From the NCBI RefSeq assembly GCF_021347895.1, contig NC_067121.1:34025974-34089973 (forward strand): 64,000 bases of DNA, given 5' to 3'. Position numbers and translations under genes: made by a program. The stretch is from Acanthochromis polyacanthus. Lineage: Eukaryota; Chordata; Actinopteri; Pomacentridae. This document shows positions 1-13,053 of the stretch, one piece after another. Position 1 is the first letter of the stretch. Every line of letters starts with the position of its first letter. The notes below the pieces were generated by a model. The model ran no database searches and had not been told where the DNA came from. It saw nothing but the letters and a program-made list of their open reading frames with translations.

Positions 1-384
1 GCACCTTTGTAACAAAGCAATCATTTGGGGTTTAAACATCAGCCACAGTGAGAAAACACCCTTGCTGTTTCTGCCTATGACAGTGTCAACAAAGGTTTTA
101 AAAACAGCCAAATCAAAAACGTCATTTCCTACACACAGTCTACCACTTGTGAAAAGGGTTCATTAAGCCACCGAAAGGATTTTTTTTTGTAAAACAAAGA
201 GCAAAGACTTCCAACAATGAACATAGACATATCATCAAATTACCTATAATATAACATAAACTGGATAACAAAACCCTTTCATCACAGGTGCAACTAAAAA
301 GGCTTAAAAGATCCACGCACCCAAGGCCTCAGTTATCGACAGCTTTGAGGAACAACATTATTCGTGGTTCTTCAGGTGTCTTAC

Positions 385-3300
385 CTCCTCGCTGGTCTCT
401 GGCAGCTTCTCTGGATCTGCCATGGCAGTCTCCTTCACCTGCCTATAAAGTGTTTAAAAAAAACACAGCATTGGAAAAGAGGGAAGAGTTAAAAACACCA
501 TGAGCATGAAGGATGACATTCACTTAAAAAAAATCAGGTTAGAACACATTATTATAAGTGTAACATTAATGAGGACAACAGAATGAAGCACAGCGTCTAA
601 TTAATACATAAACAAAAGCAACCATCCTCATAACATTTGAGAGTATACGAATATAATATACGAATAAAATAAAAAAGTGTAAAATTTCCTTTCCCAAAAA
701 ACATAAATCAGTTTAAAAATAAAGGTAAAATTCTGCTGACCCCTGCAGGAACATTGCTTAAAAATAGGCTCATTTGTCAGCAACTGTGCGAAGTAAGCAT
801 AAATGTTGTTAAATTGTGTGTTTGCAAAAGCACAACAGGTCACAACATATTGTTATAACTATTAAATTATCCAGGCTAATTTAATGAAGCATAAGATCAA
901 TTAATAATTTAACAAAATCAATAAAACATAATATTAAAGTTTAACATGGCAATGAAATCAAATGTCAAATTTCTAGATAATGAAAGTGAAGATAAAACTG
1001 TACTATTCCCTGTAGGGAAATTGCTAAAAAAAAAAAAAAAGAAGGGATATTTATTGCCAATTGTCTGAAGTGCATAATATTTGTAGTTAAATACTTATGC
1101 ATTCCTTTAAATTTCCTATCATCATATATGACATTTGTGCAAGAAATCTAGCACAGTGAAACATACACATCAAAGAACTACAGCACAGCATTAAAAATGT
1201 GTTTGAAGGCTCAGCAGGTGAGCAAACAGCAGCCAGGTCATGCTGAAATAACTGCGCCTAAAATGCATCTCACAGTTGACCAGTCTAATGCGCTGCTCTT
1301 GATTTTTCCAACGGGGTCAGAGCACTGAGGAGAGACTGGAGGCGGGCAGAGCCACCACAGTCTTCCTGCAGCCCTGCTGAGTCCGTCCGGACCCGAACAA
1401 ACGCAGCTACACAATACCTGACAAACGAGCGCGCCTCAAGTTGCTGTGCCCTCCTCGTGAACGCTCACGTGAACACGGCCGCTCATTGCGACTAAAATTA
1501 ACTTGGAGAAGTTCACAAACGCGGACACACACACACGGTGCTCGGTGAAAACACGGCAGCGTACAGTGCTGCAACTGCTGCTAAAACGACTGCGTCGCAC
1601 CGAGCCGCCTCTCCTCCCTCCTCCGAGCTGCCTCCCACTGAACACTACTCGGCTCTGAACGCATCCATGACCGCAGCGGCGGACAACCGACACCTGCGAC
1701 CGACGAAAAGCGTCGCCTGCTGTTCAGCTGAGCCGCTAGGTGGAAACCACAGGCCGGCGTCGGCCGCTAGATCCACCGACGGAGCACAGCCATGTTGCAA
1801 CGAATGAAAAAATTAATCATGTACATAAAGGACCCGCATCTTCTCTACCACGCCGGCTTCAAGGTAGTCTCATCAATCGCCTGATGGCAAATTGAACACC
1901 CGGCCTCTGTAGTGACACCGTTATTTCCTTGCTTTATTATTATGCACAAAGCAAACCGCAATGCCATGACATTATATGACTCGATGGAGGTGTTGAAGTG
2001 AGATTACAAAGAAGCGCTTAGCAACATACAAGAAATGGACACGTAATTAGCTTCACATTTTTTCACGGTCAAGCGCTTTGATGAGAAAATACAGAGGGGA
2101 TCAAAACACTGGCTTCGTTGTTTTTCACATCAGTTCTTACAAAACACTTAGTTCTGCACAATGTAGAAAATGTATAATAATGTAGATCTCTTCAGCCTTG
2201 GGCAGAAATGTCTATCAATGATCCAGTTTTATCAAATCAAACCCAAAACCTTCCACAAGGCCAGAAATAGCCTGGTACAACTTTTGTATTTTTTTGTATT
2301 CTATTTTTTTTTGCCAAGCATTGACAGAACCTTTTAACACAGACAGGAATCAAAGAGGTATGCAGTGAGGATTCATCTGCTGGGAATCGAACCAGTACCT
2401 CACTGCTTAATGGCATTCAGGTTCATATGGTATGTAACAGTCAGTGATGCAGGTTACATGTCTGGATTAACACCCAGTCAACAACGACAGCTTCTGTTTA
2501 CAGCAGTAGACGAGCACATTTGCAGAACGGAGATGTGTTTCGAAGGTGAGGTAGCAGATTATGGTGAAGTTGTAATAAAACACCACAGTCTTCTACAAGC
2601 ATAACATTGATAATACCCAAATACACCTCTTGTTGGCATTAGTGCAATAGGAACCTATTTTGCTGACAGTATTAGGCTTGCTATGCGTCTTAACTTGTGG
2701 CTAACACTACCTGGAGTACCTGCGACATCTTTTCAAACTAGGATTAATTTAAGTAATCTGCTCCGACAGACACTTCCATCTAGTAGAGACACAATCTGCC
2801 TTTCTTGTTTTTCTTCTTCGACTTTCACTGTGACTACTAACAGGCTTGGTGATGCTAACTGCTAAATTAGGTGGCAGACACAGACTACTCCAAAGCAGTG
2901 TCTGGAAAACAATAAGAAACAATGCATAGCAGATGTAAAACAGGACAAGGCAAAGTGTTCAATCACACGCGATCTCATAAAAAACACAGGAGAGCATCCA
3001 AGTGTCACATGACTGATGTCATCACTCTTATTTCCATTGTGCACATTCAGTTACAGTAATCCCTATTAATAAAGAATAAATACACTCTTATCAGTCCCTA
3101 GAGAAAGCACTGACATGTTTCACAATCATGCAGAGCATAATTAAATGTTTACTATACTACTTCTGCAAATTATTATTAAATTGTGTTATTTGAGCAGATT
3201 TGTGCATGTAATATCACACAGGAAGCAATCATAAAAAGTATTCCTTTTTCCCCCATAAAGGACTGAAACTTTACCTGTACATTATTAAGACGTGATATTA

Positions 3301-6300
3301 AAAAATATGCTCCAGGAAAAGAGCCAAATGTACAAAACAGATCAATTAAATGCAAGCGACCCAGAACGGATGTGAAAAAGAAAAAGTAAAACCTCAGTCT
3401 GCTTTAAATTTTTTGTCCTGATTGCTCATGACTAGTAGCTGCTGAACATCTGATTTAAGGAATGAACTGTTGACAATATAGTTAGACATCCAACAGAATT
3501 CCATGATCACTAGACACTTTTCAAAGCCTGCAGACTTATTCTTTGTAAAGACAAAGATTCACTCTCTTGGGTGTAAATCTGACGGACACAAAAAAGGGAT
3601 AAGACGGAATTCAGAAAGCCAAAACTCAAAACCAGACCTTTCTTTGTCCTTTTCCTCCTCTTCCTCGCTGTCCTTTCTCTTCCTATGCGTCTCCCCTGTG
3701 GTTGGAGCTTCAGTGAACAGTTTCTGAGAATTCAAAAGGTACATTTGTAGTTATGGTACAGCATTTCTGCAAAGTTCAACCCAAGATATTTTTAACACCA
3801 CGAACAATGCAATTTAAACCCAGTTCTATGATTGTACCGCCCAAAGAATGTTATAATAAAAACAGGTCGGGTGAAAAGTTTACATTTACTTGTCAATCTG
3901 GCAGAATTTCATTGTACATCACATAATAATAATATATTTTAGGGCTGCAGCTTCCAATTATCATCATTATTCAATAATATATAGAATATTATTACGATTA
4001 AATGGTTTAGTCCACAGAAAATAGAGAGAATGTCTAATCAGACAACACAGTTTACAGGAGCTCGACGGTGCAAGTTTGGCTGCCAAAACATGCAGTTCAT
4101 GTCCAAAAGCAGTTTGGACAAAGAAACAAAGGGGTGACGAGATATCGGGGTCCTGGACTTCTGAGGAATCTCACATGAACTCGCTCAGATGTGCTTAGCT
4201 TTTAGTAAAATAAAAAATAAAACATCATCACACATTCTCAGTTGGTTGTAAATAAGAATGCAGTTTCCAAAAATACTAAAGGTATTCAAGTTTACTTTAA
4301 TACAACAACAACAAAAATAACAGCGGGTCTTCAGATTTGACAAACTTACATCAGAAAATGTTATTTTTTGTTTGCAAAATGCCTGAAATGATCAATTATC
4401 AAAACATTTTCTGAATATTTTCCTGTCACTCAACCAACTGATTAACCAACTACTCATTTTTGCACTACTGTAATTAAACAGCTTTTAAATATGACCTTGA
4501 TCTAGATTAGTGGTTCAAAAAACATAACTGACAGTAGCTGACTGAATTAGGTGCCAACAAATTTGTTTATTAGCTGTTGACATCTGTGCATATTGTCTTG
4601 TTTTCACTAACACGAAGCCGTTGTTGCTTACGATGTGTCACAACCTGATGTGAGTCACCGTCCAACGTTCACTGCTGATCTCAGCACAAGACAACTGGAG
4701 GAACACTGGCTGAACAAACAGTAACCACAGTTTCCGGCAGTGTGGTAAAAAGCCTGGCAGGTCCCCACTGGTGTCATTCTGAGCAAGTTTTCACCAGAGC
4801 TATAGGACCCTACCATAACCATGCCATCAGTCTGTAACTGACCTGCACTTGACCCAAGGGTTGTACCAGCCATCAGGACATCCATAATGCCTCTACTGGC
4901 CCCATTTATGTCCTTTTCTGTCCAGTCTGTCATTCAGGGTCCACATAAAAGTGTGCTGTGTGTTCTGGTCACAGCCACTTGATTTAACAATTTTTCAACA
5001 CAATATAATAAAGCTGCATATCAGACATTGCAGTGTTGAAACAACATTTCCTATAAGTCACAAAAAGCACACATATGCTACATACAGTACACAACAAGCA
5101 TCTAAAATGTTTTTATTGATAGAATAACCAGTTTGGAATGGAAGACTTTGACTAGATCAAGATACATTTGTCATCATGATTCTATAACTTAAACTGTCAC
5201 ACAAACATGAAAGAAAATCCGAAGGTGTATTGACTTATAAGCAACTGACCTTGGATCGACTGTCAGCAGTTGTGTTATTCTTCTCGGTAGACGTCTCTCT
5301 CTTGCAAGGGGAGGCTTTTGGGGTTTCCTTTAAACCTTGAGCCTGAGCCTTTACTGGTGAACCTCTTTCAGGTTTCCCTTCCTAAAGGAAAAAGAGAGCA
5401 GTGCAACATTTGATGCATTGAACCAGAAATATGCCACGCTTGCTTTTAGTGCATCTGTGCAGGAGAAATTTACTAACAGAGCTCAGTGCTTTACAGTAAA
5501 GTAGGTCCTAAAATTCTGTGGCATTACTTCATCATCTGACTTGTCTTATACATATAACAAGGACAACTTTGGATGTAGGCTCATGGCTGTTATGCTGAGA
5601 AACTATCAGCAATAGCTTTACCCGTGGATACAAGAGGCAAAAAAACTCATTGTCAGCTGAAGCTGCATAAAAACACAGCTGTGTCAGGAAAAATTCTGTT
5701 CTTCATCAAGAAATTAATAAAAGAAATATTAAAAGGAACTAATAAAAATACGATGCATGTCAGAGAGGTAAGAGACACTTGCCGCTTTGCAATACTATGT
5801 CTGAATGCACCAACCAACAACTGCTTATCCCGACAAAACAATGAGGCCAGCTGCACTGGAGTGGTGCATCTGTTGTGAAAATACCACCTGAGTGACAGAG
5901 TGACTTCAAATATTTTAATAAACATGGCAGTATCATATTTAGCTGCCTGCCGTGGTGCTCTGGCACAGCAGTCTGACACGGGTGAATAAACAGCTGAATC
6001 ACTGTTACATTTTAACTGCCTGTTGTATGGAAAACTCTGATTCCGATCCTGCAACAAGAGCAGTGATTGTGAGTACTTATGTTGAACACAGTGGAGTTAT
6101 TTTAACGGTATGAAAATTCAGAATATATTCAGCTGCCACAAATGCTCCAAATTTACTATAGTAACTTAAGGAGAAGAATGATGTGTGCATTCTATTTTAT
6201 TTTTTAGATTTTTCTTTCTCAATTATGAATGAAAGTGCATCTTGATCTTGTCAAATTGGATGCAACTTTGCGTTCACACAAGTTATTATTTCAGTGTGAC

Positions 6301-9300
6301 AGGGACAGATAAAGCCTACTTTTCAATCACTTACCCGTCTACCTCTGGAGGTGGAGCGGGTTTTCTCTTGAGAGGATGTGGATGAGCTGGAGGACTGAGA
6401 TGATGAGGACCCAGAGTCTGATTCTGAGGAAGAGGAATCATTAGATGATGATCTTTGTCTTGTTCGTTTCTCCTCCTTTTCTGCATCTCTTCCCCTCCGC
6501 TCTTTAGCATCCACTGAGCTTGAAGAACTCTTGATTTCATCTACTTCTTTAGCTTTTTTGATGGAGTCTTTAGCAGCCTGTTCACTCTTAGCTGAAGCTG
6601 CTTGTTCTTTCTCCTCCAATACAATCCTTGTGGCCCCTTCTTTTTGGGGACTCTGGCCCAGTGCAGTACTAACAGCGGTCTGCTTCTCAGACGGAGTCCT
6701 CGCAGATCCAGGTGGCCCTGCAGCGACCTCTTGGTTTGCGTGTATCTGCTGATCTTCTTGCTCAGTGGAGGGTTGGTGTTCTCCCAGTGGTCGTTCTCCA
6801 ACACTGGTGGGTGAAGAGACAGGTGAGACTCGAGGCTGGGGGCTATCAGAGAATGTACGGGGTCGCTTAATAACCATGGAAGTGGATAAGGTTTGGGGCT
6901 GAAGTGGGGAGTCCCTGAAGAAGCGAAACTTCTTGAAAGAGGAGTGTGGTGACGGAGGTGTAGGTGACATGGGTGTACCAGACTCTGCTGCCTGGGCTTC
7001 GCTCTGGGACACTGGAGCATCTTCCTGCTCTCCTGCCTCTGTCGATGACTTTGTAGCTAGTCCTGTGGAGGGGGGAGGAGGAGTGGGCAGAGGGGTGAGA
7101 CCAACCTCACGGCCACGTTTGGTTGGAGGGAGGTGACTCTCCCTCTCCTTTTCAGCTATCCTCACTTTCTCTTTCTCTTGTTCCAGCACCCTCTCCTGCT
7201 CCTCCCTTTCTTTCTGCATGGCCTTCTCCTTCTCTAACCTCTCACGCTCAAGAGCCATTGCCTTCTCTTGCTCCAAAGCCCTCTCCTTCTCCTTTCTTTC
7301 CTTCTCCAAGGCCCTTGCCCTTTCAAGTTTCTCCTGCTCTAGAGCTTTCTCCCTCTCCAGCCTCTCTTTCCTCTCCTTCTCAGCTCTTTCCTTCTCCATC
7401 CTCTCCCGTTCCAGAGCTGCTTCTCTCTCCGCCTTCTCTTTTTCTTCCCTTTCTCGTTCCAAGGCCTTTTCCCTCTCTATCCTCTCTTGCTCCAGTGCTC
7501 TCTCTCTTTCAAGCCTTTCCTTCTCCCTCCTCTCCTGCTCCAACCTTTCCTTCTCCCTCCTCTCCTGCTCCAACCTTTCCTTCTCCCTCCTCTCCTGCTC
7601 CAACTTTTCCTTCTCCCTCCTCTCCTGCTCCAACTTTTCCTTCTCCCTCCTCTCCTGCTCCAACCTTTCCTTCTCCCTCCTCTCCTGCTCCAACCTTTCC
7701 TTCTCCCTCCTCTCCTGCTCCAACCTTTCCTTCTCCCTCCTCTCCTGCTCCAACCTTTCTTTCTCAAGGGCTTTCTCCCTCTCCAGTCTTTCTTGCTCTA
7801 GAGCTTTCTCTCTTTCTAGTCTCTCTCGTTCTAAGGCTTTCTCTCTCTCAATTCTCTCTCGCTCTATTCTCTCTTGCTCCAAAGCCCTCTCTCTTTCTAT
7901 TCTCTCCCGTTCCAAGGCTTTCTCCCTCTCTATTCTCTCTTGCTCCAATGCTTTCTCCCTCTCTAACCTTTCCTTTTCCAACCGTTCCTGCTCCAGAGCT
8001 TTCTCTCTCTCTATCCTTTCCCTCTCTTTTCTCTCAGCCTCTAGAGCTCTTTCCCTCTCTATCCTCTCTTGCTCCAGAGCCCGTTCTCTCTCTTCCCGTT
8101 CTCGCTCCAAAGCCTTGGCTCTTTCCAGCTCCATCGCTCTCTCCCTTTCTTCTCTCTCTCTCTGTTCCCTCTCCTCTTTCTCTCTCTGCAGGCGTTCTTG
8201 CTCCAGGGCCCTCTGCCTTTCGAGCTCCCTCTGCCTCTCCAGCTCCAAGGCCCTCTCTCGTGCTACAACTTGCTCACGCTCTTCCCTCTCTTTAGCCAAA
8301 GCTTGTTCCCTCTCCTGCCTCTCTCGTTCTAGAGCAAGTTCCCGCTCCCGCTGCAAAGCCTTCTCTCTCTCTTCTCTTTCTAAGGCCTGCTGTCGCTCAA
8401 ATCTCTCTCTTTCCAGAGTTCTCTCTCTTTCTTCTCTCTCCAGAGCCTTTTGCCGCTCCTCCTCCATTGCTCGCTCTTGCTCAAGTTTTCTCAGCTTCTC
8501 TTGCTTTTCCAGCTCAAGTGCCTTTTCTCTTTCTATCTCCAACTCCCTCTCCCTGTCCCTCTCTTCTGCTGCAGTGGCCTTAAGTACACTCACGGGTGCT
8601 TGAATATGGGCCAGATGTGCTCCTGTGACACCCTGGTTAGTGCCTGGAATCATGGGGAATGGCACATGGCCTGCAGTTTTGGCTGTGTGGGTGATGGCAG
8701 ATACCAGAACCTCTGGAGGCCCTCTGCCAGGAAACGCTGCAGCTGAAAGTGAACTGCTGTCCTGCCTATCGCCTTCCCCATCTGCACCATGCCAACTTGC
8801 TCCGGAGAAAGCACCTTCTGACTCCATTTTACGAGCCAGAAGGGTCAGGGGTCCGGGCTTTCGCTCGGCATGTCCGCTCCTCTGCGGCTCGGGACTGCTA
8901 CTGCGGCTGTCGCTGCTGGAGGAACCAGAGCTGGAAGTACTGGGTGAGCCCCTAGCTGGGGCAACATCTGGACTAGGTGGGCTCTGTTTAGGGGTATCAG
9001 GCAATGGGAATGATAACTCTGGAGGTGGGGAAGGAGGTGGTGTTGGTTGGCGAAGTTGAGGAGACAAAAGGGAAGGGATATGTTGCTGCTGAGGTTGACA
9101 GGATGCTCCAGACCTTTCTCTTGCTGTGGGCATTCTAGCTGGCTCTCTGAGGTTTCTTCTTCGAGCACTGCTGTCCCAGTCATCATCGTCACCATCCTCA
9201 TCGCCATCCTCGCTATCGTCATCATCACTGTCACCTGCGACTTCGCTGGATGCAGAGCCTCTCTCTGGCCGGTGTTCAACGCCAGGAACACGCATGGCCA

Positions 9301-11837
9301 CAGAGCCAGAAGGAGGTGGATTGGACATGTCAGCCTCCTGGTTCCTGTTACCTTGTCCCTCATTCACAGCACCAAACAAGCCGTCTCCACTAGAGGGACC
9401 GGGCGGTTTGTGCTGCTCAGCCAATGCTGGTGTGACATCCTGATGAGAAGACAAATCAATCTGAGATATATTTTGAAGGATTATGCAACTATCCTCCATG
9501 GAAATAATCTACCATAATTATTAAAAGTATTTACACCTTTTCCAACTAAGACAATGCAGACAAACTCTGTGGAAAACATGTCTGCAAAAGAGGTAAAAAA
9601 GGCAAAGTGCTGCCTAACCTGGGCTGGAGGAGGACATGATGTACTGTTGTTAACGTCTGCATGGTCATCTTGATCTGTTCACAAAAAACACATGGGATCA
9701 CAAAAATTCTTTTCATAATGACTTACAATATAAACAGTAACTTACACAACAACAGCAGTGAATTCTAATAAAACTTACCATTTGTTTCATATGCTTCGCG
9801 TGCCTCTCGCTCCAGACGCTGCCTCAGGAGCTCCTGTTGCTTAGCCAGATACTGCTTGATAAAGCTGTTCTGGCTCATTTCCTCACCAATCTAAAAACAA
9901 AGAGAAAATGAAAACTACGGTGCAAGCCTTCAAGGCCACGAGCGCTTACTTTTTGCAGACATTTACAACTGTGCAAATGCACATTTTTCATTTATAGTAA
10001 CTGAGGAGCTATGAGTTGTCAAGAGGCCTCAACCTCTGAAATTAATAAAAAGCATCTTTGAGACTCTTACCTGAGAGTTTGGCTGCAATCCAATATGAGG
10101 AGTGGAGGTCCTCTGCAAATTCTCCAGCATGAGAGCCTGTTATTGAGATAATATGCAGAGCAAATAAGAGAATATTCTTTCTGAGACAACCTGTCTGCTG
10201 TGTCATATATTCAGATATATGTTTTATCATGTCAGCAAATACTTAAATCTGTGAAAAAGTATTACAAAATTCTGTTATTTTTGAAATGCCATACATACAA
10301 ATGTGACCAATGTCATTAGGTATCAGTGGCTCCCTTTCTTAATAAATTAGATACAGAAAAATTTCTGTTCGACCCAGTTTTAGTAGTTAGCAACCAGCAA
10401 ATTAACAGATAAAGAGAGAAGAATAGAAAAGTTTATTGAACAGCAGCAAACAAGTAAGACATGTTAAAATCACAAGAACCAATCAAACTGATCAGCATGG
10501 CATCACAAGTAGTGGTGAAGCGCAAACTAGACTGTTAATAATGTGGGAAAAGTTACAAACGACAGCTACTGAACCGAACTCAATTTGAATTTCAAACATT
10601 ACTAGTAAAATGTTTACTATGTTCATGAAGCCTTAACACCCACTGTCATTAATGCAGTACCTTTCCAACTTCAATGTTCCTTCAGTTTACATGTGCACAG
10701 AAGTTGCATAGGGTTCCATAATTGTATGCTCTCTATTTAAAATGGCAACACTGAATGCAAAGAAGCCAAAATTGCGCACACCTGTGCAATCAAACATCCA
10801 GAATTAAGAGGGTATATACACGCACCTTAGCTGGTACCAAATAGATAAGACAGCAACAATTGCAAAATGCGTGTCTTAAATGAAGCATGTAATATAACAT
10901 ATTGTTTGGAATTAACATGCCAGAAAAGTGTGGCATGGAGCGTATCTGATATAATGAGCGCTTTTATGGAAAAGAAAAAGTAAACACGAGTTGCAGCTTT
11001 CATAGTGCAATTCGACGGGAAAATGTTAACCAGACTACCCACTTTAATAAAGAATGCAATGCCTTTCCTCACGGAGCATGTCAGTTTGAATAGCTATCGC
11101 AATGTAAACAAACTGGCTCATACACTACTGACGGCAGCTCCCGAGCCCGGGGTACGTTTTTGGAGGTAAACTGTCCGTTAATTTGTCGAAACCTGTCTAT
11201 AGAAATGAAACGCATTAACGTCAATTAAACGTCAGGAGCTGGAGCTACTTGGAGTATTCGAGCTAGTAAGTAATGTCAACCATGGCAGTGTTCATTTCCC
11301 GGCTAAACTCATGCACTCCGACAGTGTACACATCGTTAAGGGCAACATACACAGACAGTCGCTAAGGCCACTGCTCAACTCACAGCATTAGCCCGGGAAG
11401 CTAACGAGCTAACAGGACAACATCAAGCCAACATACACTTTGAGATTAGCAACCAAGTTGATTGAACTCCCGGTCTTGCTGCGACTGGAGCATTTCTGCG
11501 CAGTCAAAACACCGCCTAAGCACAGCCCTGAGGAAATAGGTGCATTTTTCAGCAGATAACTTGACGTTAGCCTCGTTAACTCTACTACGCTCGGCAGTAA
11601 CGATACTCAGTTGTCGGCCCTTGAGAGAGCATCAGCCCGTCTCATCGTTAACGTTAGCTCGCAGGCAACCGTGGTCCCGCGTTTCACGGTAGAGCTTACC
11701 CCCTTGAGCCGTTTAATGAGAGTATTCTTCTGCCCGCTTTTCGACAGTCCCCTCTCCTCCAGAGCGGCTTTTAAGTCCGCTACTCGAAGGGACTGGAGCG
11801 GTCTCCCGTCCAGCGTAACGTCTTCGAGGTCCGCCAT
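385..11837 (-). CDS. acin1: Acinus (apoptotic chromatin condensation inducer 1), 5' part, continues past the left edge
   Basis: Known role: nuclear SAP- and RRM-containing protein of the ASAP/exon-junction complex, acting in splicing and apoptotic chromatin condensation. Exons read (minus strand): 11700-11837, 10071-10136, 9779-9890, 9619-9674, 6335-9439, 5250-5381, 3638-3723 and 385-442, all joining in frame. Exon 1 starts at the ATG at 11837 and encodes the SAP motif (residues about 1-46, with [19 protein letters not shown]). Exons 2-3 encode the conserved ALMLENLQ and [14 protein letters not shown] segments that identify acinus. The 1,035-codon exon has an acidic Ser/Asp stretch, a Glu/Arg-rich helix of about 480 residues, Pro/Ser-rich linkers and a Ser-rich tail. 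The RRM and RS-rich C-terminus are not in the window. The donor at 3637 (GTCTGG) is weak. An additional exon between 3638 and 442 cannot be excluded. Confidence 0.93.
443..3637. other. acin1 intron
   Basis: AT-rich intron between the two leftmost acin1 exons seen. Apart from the CpG-rich interval at about 1.4-1.8 kb, I see no convincing exon. A stretch near 2390 resembles a tRNA B-box on the minus strand but has no partner A-box, so it is at most a worn SINE relic. Confidence 0.6.
1418..1790 (-). promoter_or_regulatory. Probable internal acin1 promoter with alternative non-coding first exon
   Basis: A CpG-rich island of roughly 400 bases lies in otherwise AT-rich intron sequence. On the minus strand it ends in a good splice donor (CAG|GTATTG, exon edge at 1418). 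The next downstream coding exon (385-442) contains an in-frame ATG at 421-423, opening with [14 protein letters not shown] transcript starting here would make a short acinus lacking the SAP domain and the Glu/Arg-rich region. Mammalian ACIN1 is known to produce short isoforms from alternative starts. Island, donor and ATG are seen; promoter use is inferred. Confidence 0.5.
3724..6334. other. acin1 introns flanking the 5250-5381 exon
   Basis: Apart from the 132-base exon at 5250-5381, this interval is AT-rich and carries no domain or repeat that I recognise. A 92-codon open stretch at 4655-4933 (minus) lacks splice sites, recognisable composition or similarity, and is treated as chance. Confidence 0.5.
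7521..7760 (-). repeat. 30-bp coding tandem repeat (8 units) in the large acin1 exon
   Basis: Eight consecutive 30-base units fill this interval. Each encodes ten residues of the type [10 protein letters not shown] on the minus strand. Units 3 and 4 (around 7601 and 7631) differ by a base giving KEKLE instead of KERLE. The array sits in the Glu/Arg-rich region at 7130-8575. The unit is a multiple of three, so copy number can change without breaking frame. Confidence 0.9.
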
Positions 11838-12392
11838 TTTCCGTTCCTCTAGTCAGTTCCCAGCGAGAGCGACGAGCAACGCCTTCCTCCACCCAGCGTC
11901 ACCGGCGACGACTTCCCCCGAATCATATATCAAATAAATCACACGCACATTTAACGTCCAGAACGCACAAAATTAATTTTCAGTCACATTAAATGTATTT
12001 GGTGAATATATAGAGAGCAAACTGCTGTTTTGATTTTTTTTTTTTTGCCAGCGGCTGAATATGCGTAAAATCTGCGCAGGCGTAACGCCCTACACAACAA
12101 GACAAATTAACTGCGTCCACTTCCTGTGTATATTTGTTAGCCGGAGATTAACGAGAGGATTGCTCGGCGTCGTTGCACTTCAAATATGTCAACATCGAGG
12201 TGATTTACAGTCTTTAAAACAATGGATACTCACAACCATGTATGCTGAGAACCGTTTTTAAGGTAATGCTGGCCAACGGTTGTGGTTAAGCTAAGCAACA
12301 CGCAAACGTCTCTCTCAGAAGCTGGCATCGCCAATTAACTTACAGCAGGGGGAGAGCTAACTCGAATCACTCGGAAACAAAAGTTTTCCAAG
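11838..12392. promoter_or_regulatory. Shared divergent promoter region of acin1 and the C14orf119 orthologue
   Basis: The two start codons are 555 bases apart and face away from each other. Both flanks are relatively CpG-rich (for example GTCACCGGCGACGACTTCC near 11900) and no TATA box is evident. This architecture is typical of bidirectional housekeeping promoters. Transcription start sites cannot be fixed from sequence alone. Confidence 0.55.
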
Positions 12393-13053
12393 ATGTCGTG
12401 GTTCAGTCATGTCAGCCAAGGCTCAAATCAGGAACTTCCAGCCGCAGACATCCTGTGCAGCTCTCACAACTCCAGGCTCAGTCCGGTAGAGGGATCAACC
12501 ACCACGGCAGCACACGGCTGGACCGGTTTCTCCTCACCCAGCCCGGATGACTTTCCATCAGCTCCCCAGGGTGTCATCAGCCCTCCCAGCCTCGAGAATC
12601 TGTCCTGTACTTCGGGGCAAGTTAGAGAGCCGGACCCCATCTCCTATGTCACCTTCCAGGAGCAGCGGTGCGTCCTGAGCTGGTTCCAGGGATGGAGCCC
12701 CACTCAGAGGGAGCGGTTCCTGCAGGACCTTCTGGGGAAAGCTGTGCCGGGGAAAGTGTGCACCCTCCTGGATTCACTCAGTACTCTTCAGGTACTTTCT
12801 GCACTGTCACTTACAAACATAGAGTCCAGATAGATATATGATTTCAAACATTTAACTTCTGCTTTTGCATCCTGACCAGGTTAAAGACAGACTACCAAAC
12901 ATCTTTGAATGCCAGCTACGCCTGTGGACTCAGTGGTTTGAAACTTGGGGAGAAGAGGAGAGGAATCATTTCCTGCACATGCTGGAGGAGAAAGACCCAG
13001 AGTTTGTTGCACACTTTTACAGGAGTGTAGCTGGGACAGCAGGACGCAACTGA
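12393..13053 (+). CDS. C14orf119: Uncharacterised conserved protein, C14orf119 orthologue
   Basis: Two exons, 12393-12791 and 12880-13053, joined in phase 0 across a clean GT...AG intron, give 190 residues. The ATG at 12393 is the first in-frame Met. The N-terminal half (about 80 residues) is Ser/Pro-rich and poorly conserved. The C-terminal half carries the family signature: YVTFQEQRCVLSWFQGWS, RERFLQDLLGKAVPGK, then in exon 2 IFECQLRLWTQWFETW and EFVAHFYRSVAGTAG. I recognise this from human C14orf119, which also neighbours ACIN1. Molecular function is not established. The AATAAA at 13271-13276 is the likely poly(A) signal, so the gene converges on the next minus-strand gene. Confidence 0.9.

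Noticed and set aside
2340..2460. tRNA-like B-box (GGTTCGATTCC on the minus strand)
   Set aside because: No A-box or cloverleaf can be drawn around it, so it is not a tRNA gene; at most an old SINE trace.
4655..4933. 92-codon open stretch on the minus strand in an acin1 intron
   Set aside because: It has no fitting splice sites, similarity or composition bias, and its length is within chance for this region.
7521..7760. CRISPR-like 30-base repeat array
   Set aside because: Units are contiguous without spacers and are in coding frame, so this is a coding minisatellite.
7123..8603. Long Ser/Pro/Leu-rich open frames of 390 and 461 codons on the plus strand
   Set aside because: They are the antisense shadow of the Glu/Arg-rich acin1 exon: low-complexity codons leave several frames open. 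They have no motif, splice support or promoter.
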